38,694 nt of DNA, taken from the IMG/VR virus record IMGVR_UViG_3300021961_000245, positions 1 to 38,694 of that record. One strand, 5' to 3'. Source of the stretch: a virus. Positions 1 through 7,762 of this stretch are shown here, one piece after another (position 1 is the first letter of the stretch; each line of letters begins with the position of its first letter). The position numbers were made by a program, and so were the translations under genes. The notes beneath the pieces are model-generated. The model was not told the origin of the DNA. It did not search any database and was given only the letters and a program-made list of their open reading frames with translations.

Positions 1-884
1 GTGTATGCTTCTGATCCGTTCCCCATCCGATTAGCATACACTTTGTTTGCAATCTTTTCTGGCTTACGAGCATATCCTGCAGTCGAAGCGATCGTAGGAA
101 AATACTTTTTGAAGATTCCGTTGAGTCCCTTATCAGAGTAGTTTAGGTTCTCAGAGAACACCTTAAACCCACCTGACTCGTGTGCACACTGGCCGAAGAA
201 GTGCGCCGCTTGATTGTTTGTCAGCTTGAAGTAATCTCTTGCTGCCTTATATGTGCCAGGTCCCCATTTACCGTCAGCAGCAATACCGCATTTGGTTTGG
301 AGAGCAGCTAATGGACCAAGACCTGCAGCTACTGGTTTAGCTTGCGTTACAGAGTCAGTGATCTGTGAGTTGACTGTCTTGATGGTAGGTGCACCAGCAG
401 CCTTTGTCGTCGAAGGATCAAAGTCGGCAACAGTAGTGTATACCGTACCACCAGCTTTTGACTTCGTAGCGATCATACGTACTTTGCGGTTGCCTCCACC
501 CTTCTTGATCGAAGCGTGAACCCATCCTGAATTCTTATCGCCCTTTGTGTAGAACTCAAGAATCACTTGATCAAATTCAAGGTTATCACCGATCCAATCG
601 GCAACAGTTTTGTTATCGACACCCTTAACTTCAAAGTCAATTGCCTGACCGTTAACGTGTTGAGATGTCTTCGAGCCACCGACTGCCTTGTTGACAAGCG
701 GAGCACGATACGAAGAGTTGACTGTGACTGGTCCAAACTTAGCACGAACTGGTTCGAGAATCTTTTCACAGCAGTAACGCATATTCTCAATGTGTTCTGG
801 AGTTGGAGTGTTACTCAGTCCAAGTCTTTTTGCAGTAGGAGAAACAATCATTTCTGCCAAAGAAAAATGTTCAGTTAGTTTCAT
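1..884 (-). CDS. Modular endolysin, M15 peptidase + GH19-type glycosidase (partial, C-terminus outside window)
   Basis: Peptidoglycan-degrading lysis enzyme, read from the reverse strand as 294 codons with no stop before the window edge. Residues 1-140 form an M15 (VanY/D-Ala-D-Ala peptidase-like) domain with the zinc motif SQHVNGQAID (H76, D83) and a second zinc ligand in WVH (H123). After a linker at about 140-190, a chitinase/lysozyme class GH19 domain begins (GIAADGKWGPGTY, then the catalytic HESGGF with E236, then ENLNYS). The start is ATG at 882-884, preceded on the minus strand by an AAAAGGCG ribosome site. It is the only minus-strand gene in the window and is transcribed divergently from the polymerase operon. 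The holin and spanin genes lie 26 kb away, so the lysis functions are split. Substrate specificity of each half is inferred from family membership. Confidence 0.9.
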   Translation of the reverse strand, partial: MKLTEHFSLAEMIVSPTAKRLGLSNTPTPEHIENMRYCCEKILEPVRAKFGPVTVNSSYRAPLVNKAVGGSKTSQHVNGQAIDFEVKGVDNKTVADWIGDNLEFDQVILEFYTKGDKNSGWVHASIKKGGGNRKVRMIATKSKAGGTVYTTVADFDPSTTKAAGAPTIKTVNSQITDSVTQAKPVAAGLGPLAALQTKCGIAADGKWGPGTYKAARDYFKLTNNQAAHFFGQCAHESGGFKVFSENLNYSDKGLNGIFKKYFPTIASTAGYARKPEKIANKVYANRMGNGSEAY

Positions 885-902
885 TTTTATCGCCTTTTAC
901 TA

Positions 903-931
903 TGTACTTTATTCGGGTTTTAGGGTATAAC
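903..931 (+). promoter_or_regulatory. Sigma70-like phage promoter upstream of gp43
   Basis: TGTACT (903-908), a 17-base spacer, and TATAAC (926-931). This is the same architecture as seven other sites in the window. The predicted transcription start near 938 lies after the ATG at 937, which argues that gp43 starts at 961. Confidence 0.7.
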
Positions 932-960
932 TAACAATGCGGCCAGACACTGGAGATCTC

Positions 961-3468
961 ATGAATTTTTACACCAATGTTACTCGACATCGAAATCAAA
1001 TTTTAGTACGTGGAATATCTGACGGCAAGCCCGTCAAATTTTCTGTGAAATACAAACCTTATTTATTCGTTCAAGCAAATGCACAAACCGAACATAAGAA
1101 CCTGAAGGGTGAATATGTCGGCAAGATGCAGTTCGACTCCATGTCTGAAACACGAGAGTTTCTGCAAAGTTACGAAAACGTGGCAGGCATGAACATCTAT
1201 GGCCTCTCTGATTGGCCTTACATGTATATTTATGACAATTATAAGGGTGAGATCAGGTATGATCCCGCCCTCATTTCAGTTTGTTCGATCGATATCGAGA
1301 CCAGCATCGAAGGCGGTTTTCCTGACATCGAGGAAGCAGACAAAGAAATCACGGGTATTACCATCGGCCGCAATGGTAGAAAGACTACATTTGGATGCGG
1401 TGAATATAAGGAACATCAAGACAATGTACAATATTACAAATGCGCAGACGAATCTGCACTCCTACTCGCTTTCCTTGAAGTCTGGAACGGGTCACTCTAC
1501 TCGCCTGACGTTGTCACGGGCTGGAACATCGAGTTCTTCGACATTCCGTACCTTGTCAACAGGATTCGAAGGGTTCTTGGATCTGATCACGCTGAACGTC
1601 TCTCTCCCTGGAAAATGCTCCGTGAATACAAAGTTAACAGCCGTGGCCGAGAATGCATTTGTTACGCGCCTGTCGGTATCGCAGTCCTCGATTACATCCA
1701 GCTTTATCGGAAGTTTACGTACACAGAGCAGGAATCTTACCGACTTGACTACATCGCTCAAGTTGAGCTAGGTGAAGGTAAGATTGACTTTCGCGACGAA
1801 GGTTATACCGACCTCGACGACCTTCGTCTGAGGAACTTTCAACGTTACATCGAGTATAACATTCGAGACGTTGAGATCGTTGAGAGGCTCGAAGATAAGC
1901 TGAAGCTCATCGAGTTGGTCTATGCTTTGGCTTATGATGCCAAGGTTAACTATGAAGATACTATGACAACCGTGAAACAGTGGGACGTGATCACTCACAA
2001 CTACCTACTCGATCGAAACATCGTAGTGCCTCTCAACGATAAGAATAAACCCGACCGAGCCTTCGTAGGCGGATATGTCAAAGATCCAAAGGTCGGTATG
2101 AGTAAATGGGTTGTGTCGTTCGATTTGAACTCCCTTTATCCCCACCTTATCATGCAGTACAACATCTCCCCCGAGACTCTTGTTACTCGCTTAAAAGATA
2201 AGGTGTCAATCGACGACCTACTTGTTGGTGGCGCTAGTCAGTTCGGTGGCTATCTTGATAAAACGAACTGCACTATCGCTGCCAACCTTTGTATCTATAC
2301 AAAAGAAAAACGCGGTTTCTTACCATCGATTATGGATCGTATGTATGACGATCGTACGAAATACAAGAAGCAGATGATCGAGTGCAAGAAGGAATATGAG
2401 AAGACGAAAGATCCTCGTCTTGTCAAGGAAATCGCACGACTCGATAACATGCAGATGGCCAAGAAGATTCAGCTGAACTCGGCTTATGGCGCTCTCGGTA
2501 ACAAGTGGTTCCGTTGGTTTGACGTGAACAATGCCGAAGCCATCACTACCTCTGGTCAGCTCAGCATTCGTTGGATCGAGAAGAAGCTCAACGACTATCT
2601 CAACAAATTGTTGAAGACAGAAAACTTTGACTATGTGTTGGCTTCCGACACCGACTCGGTGTATGTGACGCTCGAATACCTCGTCAAGAATGTATTCGGT
2701 GATGATGTGCCTGAAACCAAGAAGGTGATTCAGTATATCGACAAGATCTGTAAGGAACGTATCGAACCATTCATCGATCGTTCTTATCAAGAGCTTGCCG
2801 AATATATGCATGCATATGCTCAGAAGATGCAAATGAAGCGAGAGAACATCGCAGACAAAGGCATCTGGAAAGCCAAGAAAATGTACATCCTCAATGTATG
2901 GAACTCTGAAGGTGTTGAGTATGAGAAGCCGAAGTTGAAGATGACAGGCATCGAAGCAGTTCGATCCTCGACTCCGACTGCATGTCGTGATGCCATTAAG
3001 AAGTCTCTCGAGATTATCATGGCTGGATCTGAATCGGATCTTCAGAAGTATGTGGCCAACTTCAAGTCAGAGTTTTCCTCTCTTGGATTTGACGACGTGG
3101 CCTTCACCCGTGGTGTCAAGGACATCGAGAAATATTGGGTAGGTGGCAGGTTCCAAAGCCAGACTCCTATCCACGTTCGTGGTTCTGTGGTCTACAACGA
3201 AATGTTGAAGAAGAAGAAACTCACAAATAAATATCAATCGATTACCAGCGGTGAGAAGATTAAGTTCGCATACTTGAAAAACCCAAATCCGACACAAGAC
3301 TATGTTATCTCGTGTCCGAACGGTCTACCAAAAGAATTGAAGATGGAAGCTTACATCGACTATGCTGTGCAGTTCGAGAAAGGCTATCTCAGTCCTATCG
3401 AATCTATCACTAACACAATGGGCTGGCAAGCAGAAAAACGCGCAACACTGGAGGATTGGTTCTCATGA
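961..3468 (+). CDS. gp43: Family B DNA polymerase (T4 gp43-like)
   Basis: Replicative DNA polymerase with 3'-5' proofreading, 835 residues from this start; T4 and RB69 gp43 are about 900. Exonuclease motifs are present: Exo I SIDIETS (D111, E113), Exo II FDIPYLVNR, Exo III YNIRD (D303). Polymerase motif A is FDLNSLYP (D388), motif B is KKIQLNSAYG (K501-G510) and motif C is DTDS (D563, D565), so both activities should be intact. I prefer ATG 961 over ATG 937 because GGAG lies at 952-955, because the promoter -10 box ends at 931, and because the resulting N-terminus (MNFYTNV) resembles gp43 proteins. It heads a co-oriented replication operon whose next gene overlaps by ATGA. Confidence 0.97.
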   Translation: MNFYTNVTRHRNQILVRGISDGKPVKFSVKYKPYLFVQANAQTEHKNLKGEYVGKMQFDSMSETREFLQSYENVAGMNIYGLSDWPYMYIYDNYKGEIRYDPALISVCSIDIETSIEGGFPDIEEADKEITGITIGRNGRKTTFGCGEYKEHQDNVQYYKCADESALLLAFLEVWNGSLYSPDVVTGWNIEFFDIPYLVNRIRRVLGSDHAERLSPWKMLREYKVNSRGRECICYAPVGIAVLDYIQLYRKFTYTEQESYRLDYIAQVELGEGKIDFRDEGYTDLDDLRLRNFQRYIEYNIRDVEIVERLEDKLKLIELVYALAYDAKVNYEDTMTTVKQWDVITHNYLLDRNIVVPLNDKNKPDRAFVGGYVKDPKVGMSKWVVSFDLNSLYPHLIMQYNISPETLVTRLKDKVSIDDLLVGGASQFGGYLDKTNCTIAANLCIYTKEKRGFLPSIMDRMYDDRTKYKKQMIECKKEYEKTKDPRLVKEIARLDNMQMAKKIQLNSAYGALGNKWFRWFDVNNAEAITTSGQLSIRWIEKKLNDYLNKLLKTENFDYVLASDTDSVYVTLEYLVKNVFGDDVPETKKVIQYIDKICKERIEPFIDRSYQELAEYMHAYAQKMQMKRENIADKGIWKAKKMYILNVWNSEGVEYEKPKLKMTGIEAVRSSTPTACRDAIKKSLEIIMAGSESDLQKYVANFKSEFSSLGFDDVAFTRGVKDIEKYWVGGRFQSQTPIHVRGSVVYNEMLKKKKLTNKYQSITSGEKIKFAYLKNPNPTQDYVISCPNGLPKELKMEAYIDYAVQFEKGYLSPIESITNTMGWQAEKRATLEDWFS

Positions 3469-3665
3469 TAGTAACAGAATATAATGGTAATGGAAAATAT
3501 GCAAACCACCGAGCTGAATTGCATAAGCAAAGCTATGATGATTATTACTATGTCAAGTTTTTTGAAAATGATGAGCATATTGAAACGCGAGTTTTAAAAG
3601 ACAAAACATTACGATACGCAGAAGATTGCGCTGAAAACTGGACAATAGGAGTTATTAATGGCTAA
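3465..3665 (+). CDS. Small hypothetical protein
   Basis: A 66-residue protein of unknown function, rich in tyrosine and charged residues, with no recognisable motif, signal peptide or membrane segment. The ATG at 3465 overlaps the polymerase stop (ATGA) and is served by GGAGG at 3450-3454 inside the end of gp43; a TTG at 3456 in the same frame is a less likely start. Its stop overlaps the next start by eight bases, so it is translationally coupled inside the replication operon. Location suggests an early replication-associated accessory role, but that is inference only. Confidence 0.7.
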   Translation: MIVTEYNGNGKYANHRAELHKQSYDDYYYVKFFENDEHIETRVLKDKTLRYAEDCAENWTIGVING

Positions 3666-3888
3666 ACTAGATATAGACTTAGACTTTGATTTTGGTTTCA
3701 CGACTTCATCTGAAGAAGAAATCAAACAAGAAGGCAACGATAAGGCAGATGCAATGTATGCTGCCATCATGCCTTTACTTGTAAACTTAAAGAAAGATGC
3801 AGATAAAAACCCGATCATCAACTGGCCTAATCGTGCCGAGAAGATCGATCTCTTCATTGATAAATTAAATAAGATTCTCGCATCTTAA
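3658..3888 (+). CDS. Conserved small acidic phage protein
   Basis: A 76-residue protein with a strongly acidic N-terminus (LDIDLDFDFGF, then SSEEE) followed by a predicted helical half ending in RAEKIDLFIDKLNKILAS. I have an impression that similar short proteins sit between gp43 and uvsX in other marine T4-like phages, but I cannot name a function. It overlaps the preceding gene by eight bases, and the uvsX promoter lies just after its stop, so it is probably the last gene of the gp43 transcription unit or is read through into uvsX. Confidence 0.75.
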   Translation: MAKLDIDLDFDFGFTTSSEEEIKQEGNDKADAMYAAIMPLLVNLKKDADKNPIINWPNRAEKIDLFIDKLNKILAS

Positions 3889-3891
3889 TGG

Positions 3892-3920
3892 TGTACAAAT
3901 AAAGATACATCGTGTATATT
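3892..3920 (+). promoter_or_regulatory. Sigma70-like phage promoter upstream of uvsX
   Basis: TGTACA (3892-3897), a 17-base spacer, TATATT (3915-3920). Predicted start is near 3927, leaving a leader of about 17 bases with AAGGAG before the uvsX ATG at 3944. Confidence 0.7.
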
Positions 3921-3943
3921 GAACAATCAGACAAGGAGAAATT

Positions 3944-5014
3944 ATGTCAGACCTACTTAACAAACTTCGTAAGAATACAACCATCAAAGACTCAGACATC
4001 CTATCTGATTCGAAGTTCTTCAATGCCAAGGACATGGTTGCAACCACCGTTCCTGCCATCAACATTGCCTTGAGCGGCAAGATTAACGGTGGTTTCGTTC
4101 CCGGTCTGACTATCTGGGCAGGTCCATCGAAGCACTTCAAGACATCGTTCAGTCTGCTAATGGCCAAGGCATACATGGACAAGTACTCGGATGCAGTCAT
4201 GCTTTTCTATGACTCAGAATTCGGTACTCCGCAATCTTACTTCGACTCGTTCGGTATCGACACATCTCGAGTTCTCCATACTCCCATCACAGATGTCGAA
4301 CAGTTGAAGTTTGATATTATGCATCAGTTCGAAGAGATCAAGCGTGGCGATCGTGTCATCGTTGTGATCGACTCGGTCGGCAATCTCGCTTCGAAGAAGG
4401 AAGTCGAAGATGCACTGAAGCAGAACTCAGCCGCCGATATGACTCGCGCAAAACAACTCAAGTCGCTCTTCCGCATGGTTACGCCCCATCTTAACCTCAA
4501 GGACATTCCTCTGATCGTGGTCAACCACACATATCAGACTCAAGAGATGTACTCGAAGGCCGTCGTATCTGGTGGCACTGGCATCTATTACTCAGCTGAC
4601 AACATCTTCATTCTTGGTCGTCAACAAGAGAAGGATGGCAAGGAAGTCACTGGTTACAACTTCATCATCAACGTTGAGAAGTCTCGCTTTGTAAAAGAAA
4701 AGAGCAAGATTCCAATCGAAGTATCATGGGACGAAGGCATCAGCAAATGGTCTGGTCTACTTGACATGGCTCTCGAGTCTGGTCACGTCATCAAGCCAAA
4801 GGTTGGTTGGTTCCAAAAGGTTGATATGACTACTGGAGAAATCTTAGACAAGTCGTATCGCTTGAATGATACCTATAACTTCAGCTTCTGGCATCCTATC
4901 CTACAGTGTCCTAAGTTCAATGAGTTCATTGAAAAGAAGTACGCTGTTGCTGCAGGTGCCATTATGCAAGAAGAAGACGAAGTGGCAGATGTCTATGAGA
5001 TGGAGGATGAATGA
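3944..5014 (+). CDS. uvsX: UvsX RecA-like recombinase
   Basis: Phage RecA/RAD51-type strand-exchange ATPase, 356 residues, acting in recombination-dependent replication and repair. Walker A is GPSKHFKTS (G60-S68), the T4-like variant GPSKxFK rather than the bacterial GPESSGKT. Walker B is VIVVIDSVG with D143. The acidic C-terminal tail (QEEDEVADVYEMEDE) is typical of UvsX. It has its own promoter at 3892-3920 and an AAGGAG site. Its stop overlaps the helicase ATG (ATGA at 5011-5014), so recombinase and helicase are probably made together. Confidence 0.95.
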   Translation: MSDLLNKLRKNTTIKDSDILSDSKFFNAKDMVATTVPAINIALSGKINGGFVPGLTIWAGPSKHFKTSFSLLMAKAYMDKYSDAVMLFYDSEFGTPQSYFDSFGIDTSRVLHTPITDVEQLKFDIMHQFEEIKRGDRVIVVIDSVGNLASKKEVEDALKQNSAADMTRAKQLKSLFRMVTPHLNLKDIPLIVVNHTYQTQEMYSKAVVSGGTGIYYSADNIFILGRQQEKDGKEVTGYNFIINVEKSRFVKEKSKIPIEVSWDEGISKWSGLLDMALESGHVIKPKVGWFQKVDMTTGEILDKSYRLNDTYNFSFWHPILQCPKFNEFIEKKYAVAAGAIMQEEDEVADVYEMEDE

Positions 5015-6426
5015 GAATTGAACACATCATATTTGGAAATCTTATTGAAAACGAGGATTATGGTCGTAAGGTCATTCCATTCCTCAAGGAAGAGTACTTT
5101 ACCGACACCGTAGATCGTAAGATCTTCTCTATCATCCATGAATATGTGGGAAAGTACAACAACTTCCCCACAAAATCTGCTGTCGAGATTGATCTCAACG
5201 AGGTAGGTGGTTTGTCTGACGATCAGTTCAAGCTTGCCAAAGAAATTGTCTCTGGACTTGACAAGTCTGAAGATCGTGATGTTGCATGGCTCGTAGATAA
5301 TACCGAGAAGTTTTGTAAAGACAAGGCATTGTATAATGCTTTGATGCAGTCTATTCAGTTGGTAGACGATAGCAAGAAGGATAGCATCTCAGTCGGTGCT
5401 ATTCCTCAGATCTTGACTGATGCACTCGGTGTTTCCTTCGATAGCCACATCGGTCATGATTTCTTGAATGATGCAGCAGAACGTTATGAGTTCTATCATC
5501 GTAAAGAAGTCCGCATTGGTTTCGACCTTGACTTCTTTAACAAGATTACTCAAGGCGGTCTGCCTCGTAAGACACTGAACATCGCTCTTGCTGGTACTGG
5601 TGTCGGTAAGTCATTGTTCATGTGTCATAATGCGGCTCATAACTTGATGGCAGGTCAGAACGTGCTGTATATCACTTTGGAAATGGCTGAAGAACGTATC
5701 GCTGAACGTATCGATGCCAATCTCCTCGGCGTGACACTCGACGATCTGAAAGATTTGCCACAGGCTATCTACTACAAGTTGGTAGGTAAAGTCAAGGAAC
5801 GAGCAAAAGGCAAGCTCATTGTGAAGGAGTATCCAACAGCATGCGCAGGATCCGCAAACTTCCGACATCTCTTGAACGAGTTGAAGATCAAGAAGAACTT
5901 TATCCCCGACATTATCTACATCGATTATCTGAACATCTGTGCGTCGTCGAGGATCAAACCGGGATCGAACGTCAACTCGTACACCTACATCAAGGCGATC
6001 GCCGAAGAACTTCGCGGCCTCGCCGTCGAGTTCAACGTGCCCATCATTTCGGCTACTCAGACTAATCGTTCTGGTTTCAGTAACTCTGATGTTGGTCTCG
6101 AAGACACTTCTGAATCGTTCGGTCTGCCAGCAACGGCCGACTTTATGTTTGCCTTGATTACGAGCGAAGAGCTACGCCAACTCAATCAGATCATGGTAAA
6201 GCAGTTGAAGAATCGTTACGGCGATCCATCGGTGCACAAGCGATTCGTGATTGGTGTCGACTACTCGAAGATGCGTCTGTATAATGTAGAAGCATCTGCT
6301 CAAGAAGATCTCGTTCAGGATGAAGATCGACCAGTCTTCGACAATTCCAATTCTGGTTATCGACTCGAGAATGAATCGAAGCCAGTCAGCAAGTTCGAGA
6401 AAATTAAATTTGCAGGATTTAAGTAA
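5011..6426 (+). CDS. gp41: Replicative DNA helicase (T4 gp41-like, DnaB family)
   Basis: Hexameric 5'-3' helicase of the replication fork, 471 residues, close to the T4 gp41 length of 475. The N-terminal half carries the helical partner domain. The RecA-fold motor has Walker A AGTGVGKS (K200, S201) and Walker B IIYIDYLNIC (D305). The LNICASSR and ATQTNRSGF segments match the helicase core motifs seen in gp41/DnaB. It works with the gp61 primase, which here lies 23 kb away. It starts inside the uvsX stop and ends inside the next gene's ATG (TAATG). Confidence 0.95.
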   Translation: MRIEHIIFGNLIENEDYGRKVIPFLKEEYFTDTVDRKIFSIIHEYVGKYNNFPTKSAVEIDLNEVGGLSDDQFKLAKEIVSGLDKSEDRDVAWLVDNTEKFCKDKALYNALMQSIQLVDDSKKDSISVGAIPQILTDALGVSFDSHIGHDFLNDAAERYEFYHRKEVRIGFDLDFFNKITQGGLPRKTLNIALAGTGVGKSLFMCHNAAHNLMAGQNVLYITLEMAEERIAERIDANLLGVTLDDLKDLPQAIYYKLVGKVKERAKGKLIVKEYPTACAGSANFRHLLNELKIKKNFIPDIIYIDYLNICASSRIKPGSNVNSYTYIKAIAEELRGLAVEFNVPIISATQTNRSGFSNSDVGLEDTSESFGLPATADFMFALITSEELRQLNQIMVKQLKNRYGDPSVHKRFVIGVDYSKMRLYNVEASAQEDLVQDEDRPVFDNSNSGYRLENESKPVSKFEKIKFAGFK

Positions 6427-6617
6427 TGGACTTTGAAAAAATGTCAGTCAAACCCGAACCACAATGGACGGTCATCAAACCTCCAGTTTACAAGTGGAGA
6501 TGTCAACTCCATCCTGGCACATATTGGATGGTAGAGGATCATCGAGTTCCGAATTGGTTTCATCGTAAGATGCAAGAGCTTTGTTTTGGTATTGTATGGG
6601 AGAAGATTAATGGTTAA
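6426..6617 (+). CDS. Small hypothetical protein
   Basis: A 63-residue protein of unknown function, unusually rich in tryptophan and proline (QWTVIKPPVYKWRC, then YWMVEDHRVPNWF). No membrane segment or signal peptide. The start overlaps the helicase stop as TAATG and the C-terminus overlaps the next gene by eight bases, so it is an integral member of the replication operon. Family not recognised. Confidence 0.75.
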   Translation: MDFEKMSVKPEPQWTVIKPPVYKWRCQLHPGTYWMVEDHRVPNWFHRKMQELCFGIVWEKING

Positions 6618-6852
6618 CTACAAGATTACAAATGAAAACCAGTTGATTGATATCGGTGCTGGTTATGTAGAACGTGGTGGAGATATTCTCGAGACCAAGA
6701 CAGATCAGATCGTACTGAAAGGTTTAGGAATGCGGAAGGCCAAGGAGATGGTTCGTCATCTCAACTTTGGTGGCGGTTTTGATGGCCACACTCCAGCATT
6801 TTTTTTAGCTGAACGCGAAAAAACTTTAGAATTGACTGAAGAACTTGTATAA
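6610..6852 (+). CDS. Small hypothetical protein
   Basis: An 80-residue protein, last gene of the replication operon. The start at ATG 6610 is preferred over an in-frame ATG at 6586 because GGGAG lies just upstream near 6598. It has a glycine-rich middle (LNFGGGFDGHTPAFF) and a segment KGLGMRKAKEMVRHL that looks helical. No known domain recognised. Its stop codon is embedded in a perfect T4 late promoter motif (TATAAATA, 6848-6855). Confidence 0.75.
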   Translation: MVNYKITNENQLIDIGAGYVERGGDILETKTDQIVLKGLGMRKAKEMVRHLNFGGGFDGHTPAFFLAEREKTLELTEELV

Positions 6853-6855
6853 ATA
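6848..6855 (+). promoter_or_regulatory. T4-type late promoter motif
   Basis: Perfect TATAAATA, overlapping the stop of the upstream gene. Expected start is near 6861. What follows is not a gene but about 115 bases of potentially structured sequence and a terminator. Confidence 0.5.
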
Positions 6856-6860
6856 GGTGT

Positions 6861-7000
6861 ACACTATGTGGTGCGTGGATATGCAGTTTTAACTGTATAA
6901 GAGGCAAGTGTCTTAATTGACGACTGGAATAGGCAGGGTCACAGGTGGGGTTCCTCCTGCTACACGCATGATGGGCGGCTTTCGGGTCGCCCATTTTTTT
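6861..7000 (+). ncRNA. Possible small structured RNA ending at a terminator
   Basis: The sequence between the late promoter motif and the intrinsic terminator has no open reading frame with a ribosome site. GCAGG (6933-6937) can pair with CCTGC (6956-6960) around an inner AGG-t-GG / CC-t-CCT stem. The 3' end is the terminator hairpin. Expected product is about 140 nucleotides. It may equally be only the operon's 3' untranslated region. It is not a tRNA. Confidence 0.35.
6971..7000 (+). terminator. Intrinsic (Rho-independent) terminator of the replication operon
   Basis: Stem ATGGGCG (6971-6977) with CGCCCAT (6988-6994) around a 10-base loop, followed by a run of T. It closes the gp43-to-6852 operon just upstream of three repeated promoters. 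Confidence 0.85.
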
Positions 7001-7019
7001 GTCCTTTTTTCGAAACAAA

Positions 7020-7061
7020 CATGTACATTTTATCAAAACATTGGTAAGGTGAACCTATAAT
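7020..7061 (+). repeat. 42-bp promoter-containing direct repeat, copy 1
   Basis: Matches 7332-7373 with one mismatch. The two copies lie 312 bases apart and flank the 81-residue gene at 7079. A diverged third copy starts at 7609. Confidence 0.85.
7022..7061 (+). promoter_or_regulatory. Phage promoter (TGTACA class, double -10)
   Basis: TGTACA (7022-7027), a 17-base spacer, TAAGGT (7045-7050), and a second TATAAT exactly 11 bases further on (7056-7061). AAGAAGGA and the ATG at 7079 follow. Confidence 0.65.
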
Positions 7062-7078
7062 CAAGAAGGAAAAAACAC

Positions 7079-7324
7079 ATGTACTCCATTCAATATTTCG
7101 ATCGTCTTAACAACAACCTCGACACCTCTTCGCCTAAATTCCCCACCATTCAACTTCTCGTCGATTTTATCAATCAAAATCCCGACCTCGAATATTCAAT
7201 CGCCCTTTACAAAAATTATTTTGTCGCCGCGACCGTCGACGATATCGTTCTTAACAAAAAACCCCGCATAAAATTCGTCAGACTTATGTCTCGCCTATCT
7301 CCTGTGATTGATAATTACAACTAA
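7079..7324 (+). CDS. Small hypothetical protein
   Basis: An 81-residue protein of unknown function with a predicted alpha/beta character (YSIQYFDRL at the N-terminus, PTIQLLVDFINQNPDLEYSIALYKNYFVA in the middle). No known motif. Monocistronic arrangement: it has its own promoter (7022-7061) and an AAGAAGGA ribosome site, and is followed directly by another copy of the same promoter. Codon use favours C-ending codons more than its neighbours do. Being bracketed by direct repeats, it could be gained or lost by recombination. Confidence 0.75.
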   Translation: MYSIQYFDRLNNNLDTSSPKFPTIQLLVDFINQNPDLEYSIALYKNYFVAATVDDIVLNKKPRIKFVRLMSRLSPVIDNYN

Positions 7325-7331
7325 AAATAAG

Positions 7332-7373
7332 CATGTACATTTTATCAAAACATTGGTAAGGTGGACCTATAAT
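7332..7373 (+). repeat. 42-bp promoter-containing direct repeat, copy 2
   Basis: Second copy of the repeat at 7020-7061, one base different (gtgaacc versus gtggacc). Confidence 0.85.
7334..7373 (+). promoter_or_regulatory. Phage promoter (TGTACA class, double -10)
   Basis: TGTACA (7334-7339), a 17-base spacer, TAAGGT (7357-7362), second TATAAT at 7368-7373. By alignment with copy 1 the following gene starts at 7390. Confidence 0.65.
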
Positions 7374-7389
7374 GATGAAGGACACAAAC

Positions 7390-7602
7390 ATGGTTACGAA
7401 TCTTTCTGGCGGCGCTTTCGAACTTCGGACTGGCCGCAAGTGGACATGGGGAATCAGCCCTTTCCGCGAGAAGGAAACGCTGAAGCTTCGTTGGGAAAAG
7501 GTTGGTCCGATTGGTGGTCGCCACTTCTTCGAGATCGACGGAGTTCAGTACTCTGCTAAGCAAATCTCTCCTCATCTCAAAGACATTCAAATGCACGACT
7601 AA
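7390..7602 (+). CDS. Small hypothetical protein, possible beta-barrel
   Basis: A 70-residue protein that reads as a short all-beta domain: GGAFELRTGRKWTWG, LKLRWEKVGPIGGRHFFEIDGVQYSA. ATG 7390 is chosen over 7372 or 7375 because the promoter predicts transcription starting near 7369 and because GAAGGA at 7376-7381 is well placed for 7390. It has its own promoter and is followed by another. Function unknown; an SH3-like fold is a guess. Confidence 0.7.
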   Translation: MVTNLSGGAFELRTGRKWTWGISPFREKETLKLRWEKVGPIGGRHFFEIDGVQYSAKQISPHLKDIQMHD

Positions 7603-7610
7603 AATAAGCA

Positions 7611-7650
7611 TGTACATTTTATTGCAGATTTGGTAAAGTGATACTATAAT
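7611..7650 (+). promoter_or_regulatory. Phage promoter (TGTACA class, double -10)
   Basis: TGTACA (7611-7616), a 17-base spacer, TAAAGT (7634-7639), second TATAAT at 7645-7650. The spacer differs from copies 1 and 2, but the box positions are kept. Confidence 0.65.
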
Positions 7651-7666
7651 CAAGAAGGATATGATG

Positions 7667-7762
7667 ATGTCTGCTGAAGAACAAGAATTCTGGGACGGTT
7701 ACGAAGCTTGGCTCGATGAGCAAGCCGATCGGGCTGCATACGAACGTATGGTGGAAATGTGA
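7667..7762 (+). CDS. Very small acidic hypothetical protein
   Basis: A 31-residue acidic peptide (MSAEEQEFWDGYEAWLDEQADRA at its core, shown here in part for identification). AAGGAT at 7655-7660 suits ATG 7667; ATGs at 7661 and 7664 are in frame but too close to the ribosome site. It has a dedicated promoter (7611-7650). Its end overlaps the GTG start of the metallophosphatase, which suggests translational coupling. Function unknown. Confidence 0.55.
   Translation: MSAEEQEFWDGYEAWLDEQADRAAYERMVEM

Noticed and set aside
253-878. Short forward-strand frames across the left edge
   Set aside because: They are shadows of the endolysin on the minus strand, which has clear M15 and GH19 motifs.
937-960. 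ATG 937 as the start of DNA polymerase
   Set aside because: The promoter's -10 box ends at 931, so transcription would begin at or after this codon; ATG 961 has GGAG and a family-like N-terminus.
885-960. Late promoter for the endolysin on the minus strand (a GAATAAAG-like box near 909-916)
   Set aside because: Only about five of eight positions match the late consensus, too weak to list as a feature.
1199-1771. 190-residue open frame inside gp43
   Set aside because: It lies wholly in another frame of an intact polymerase gene, with no ribosome site and low-complexity Ser/Arg/Thr composition.
2320-2832. 170-residue minus-strand frame antisense to gp43
   Set aside because: Covers polymerase motifs B and C on the other strand; no independent support.
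6853-7020. tRNA gene in the intergenic gap
   Set aside because: GGGGTTCCTCC looked like a T-arm, but no acceptor stem, anticodon arm or standard T-loop could be placed.
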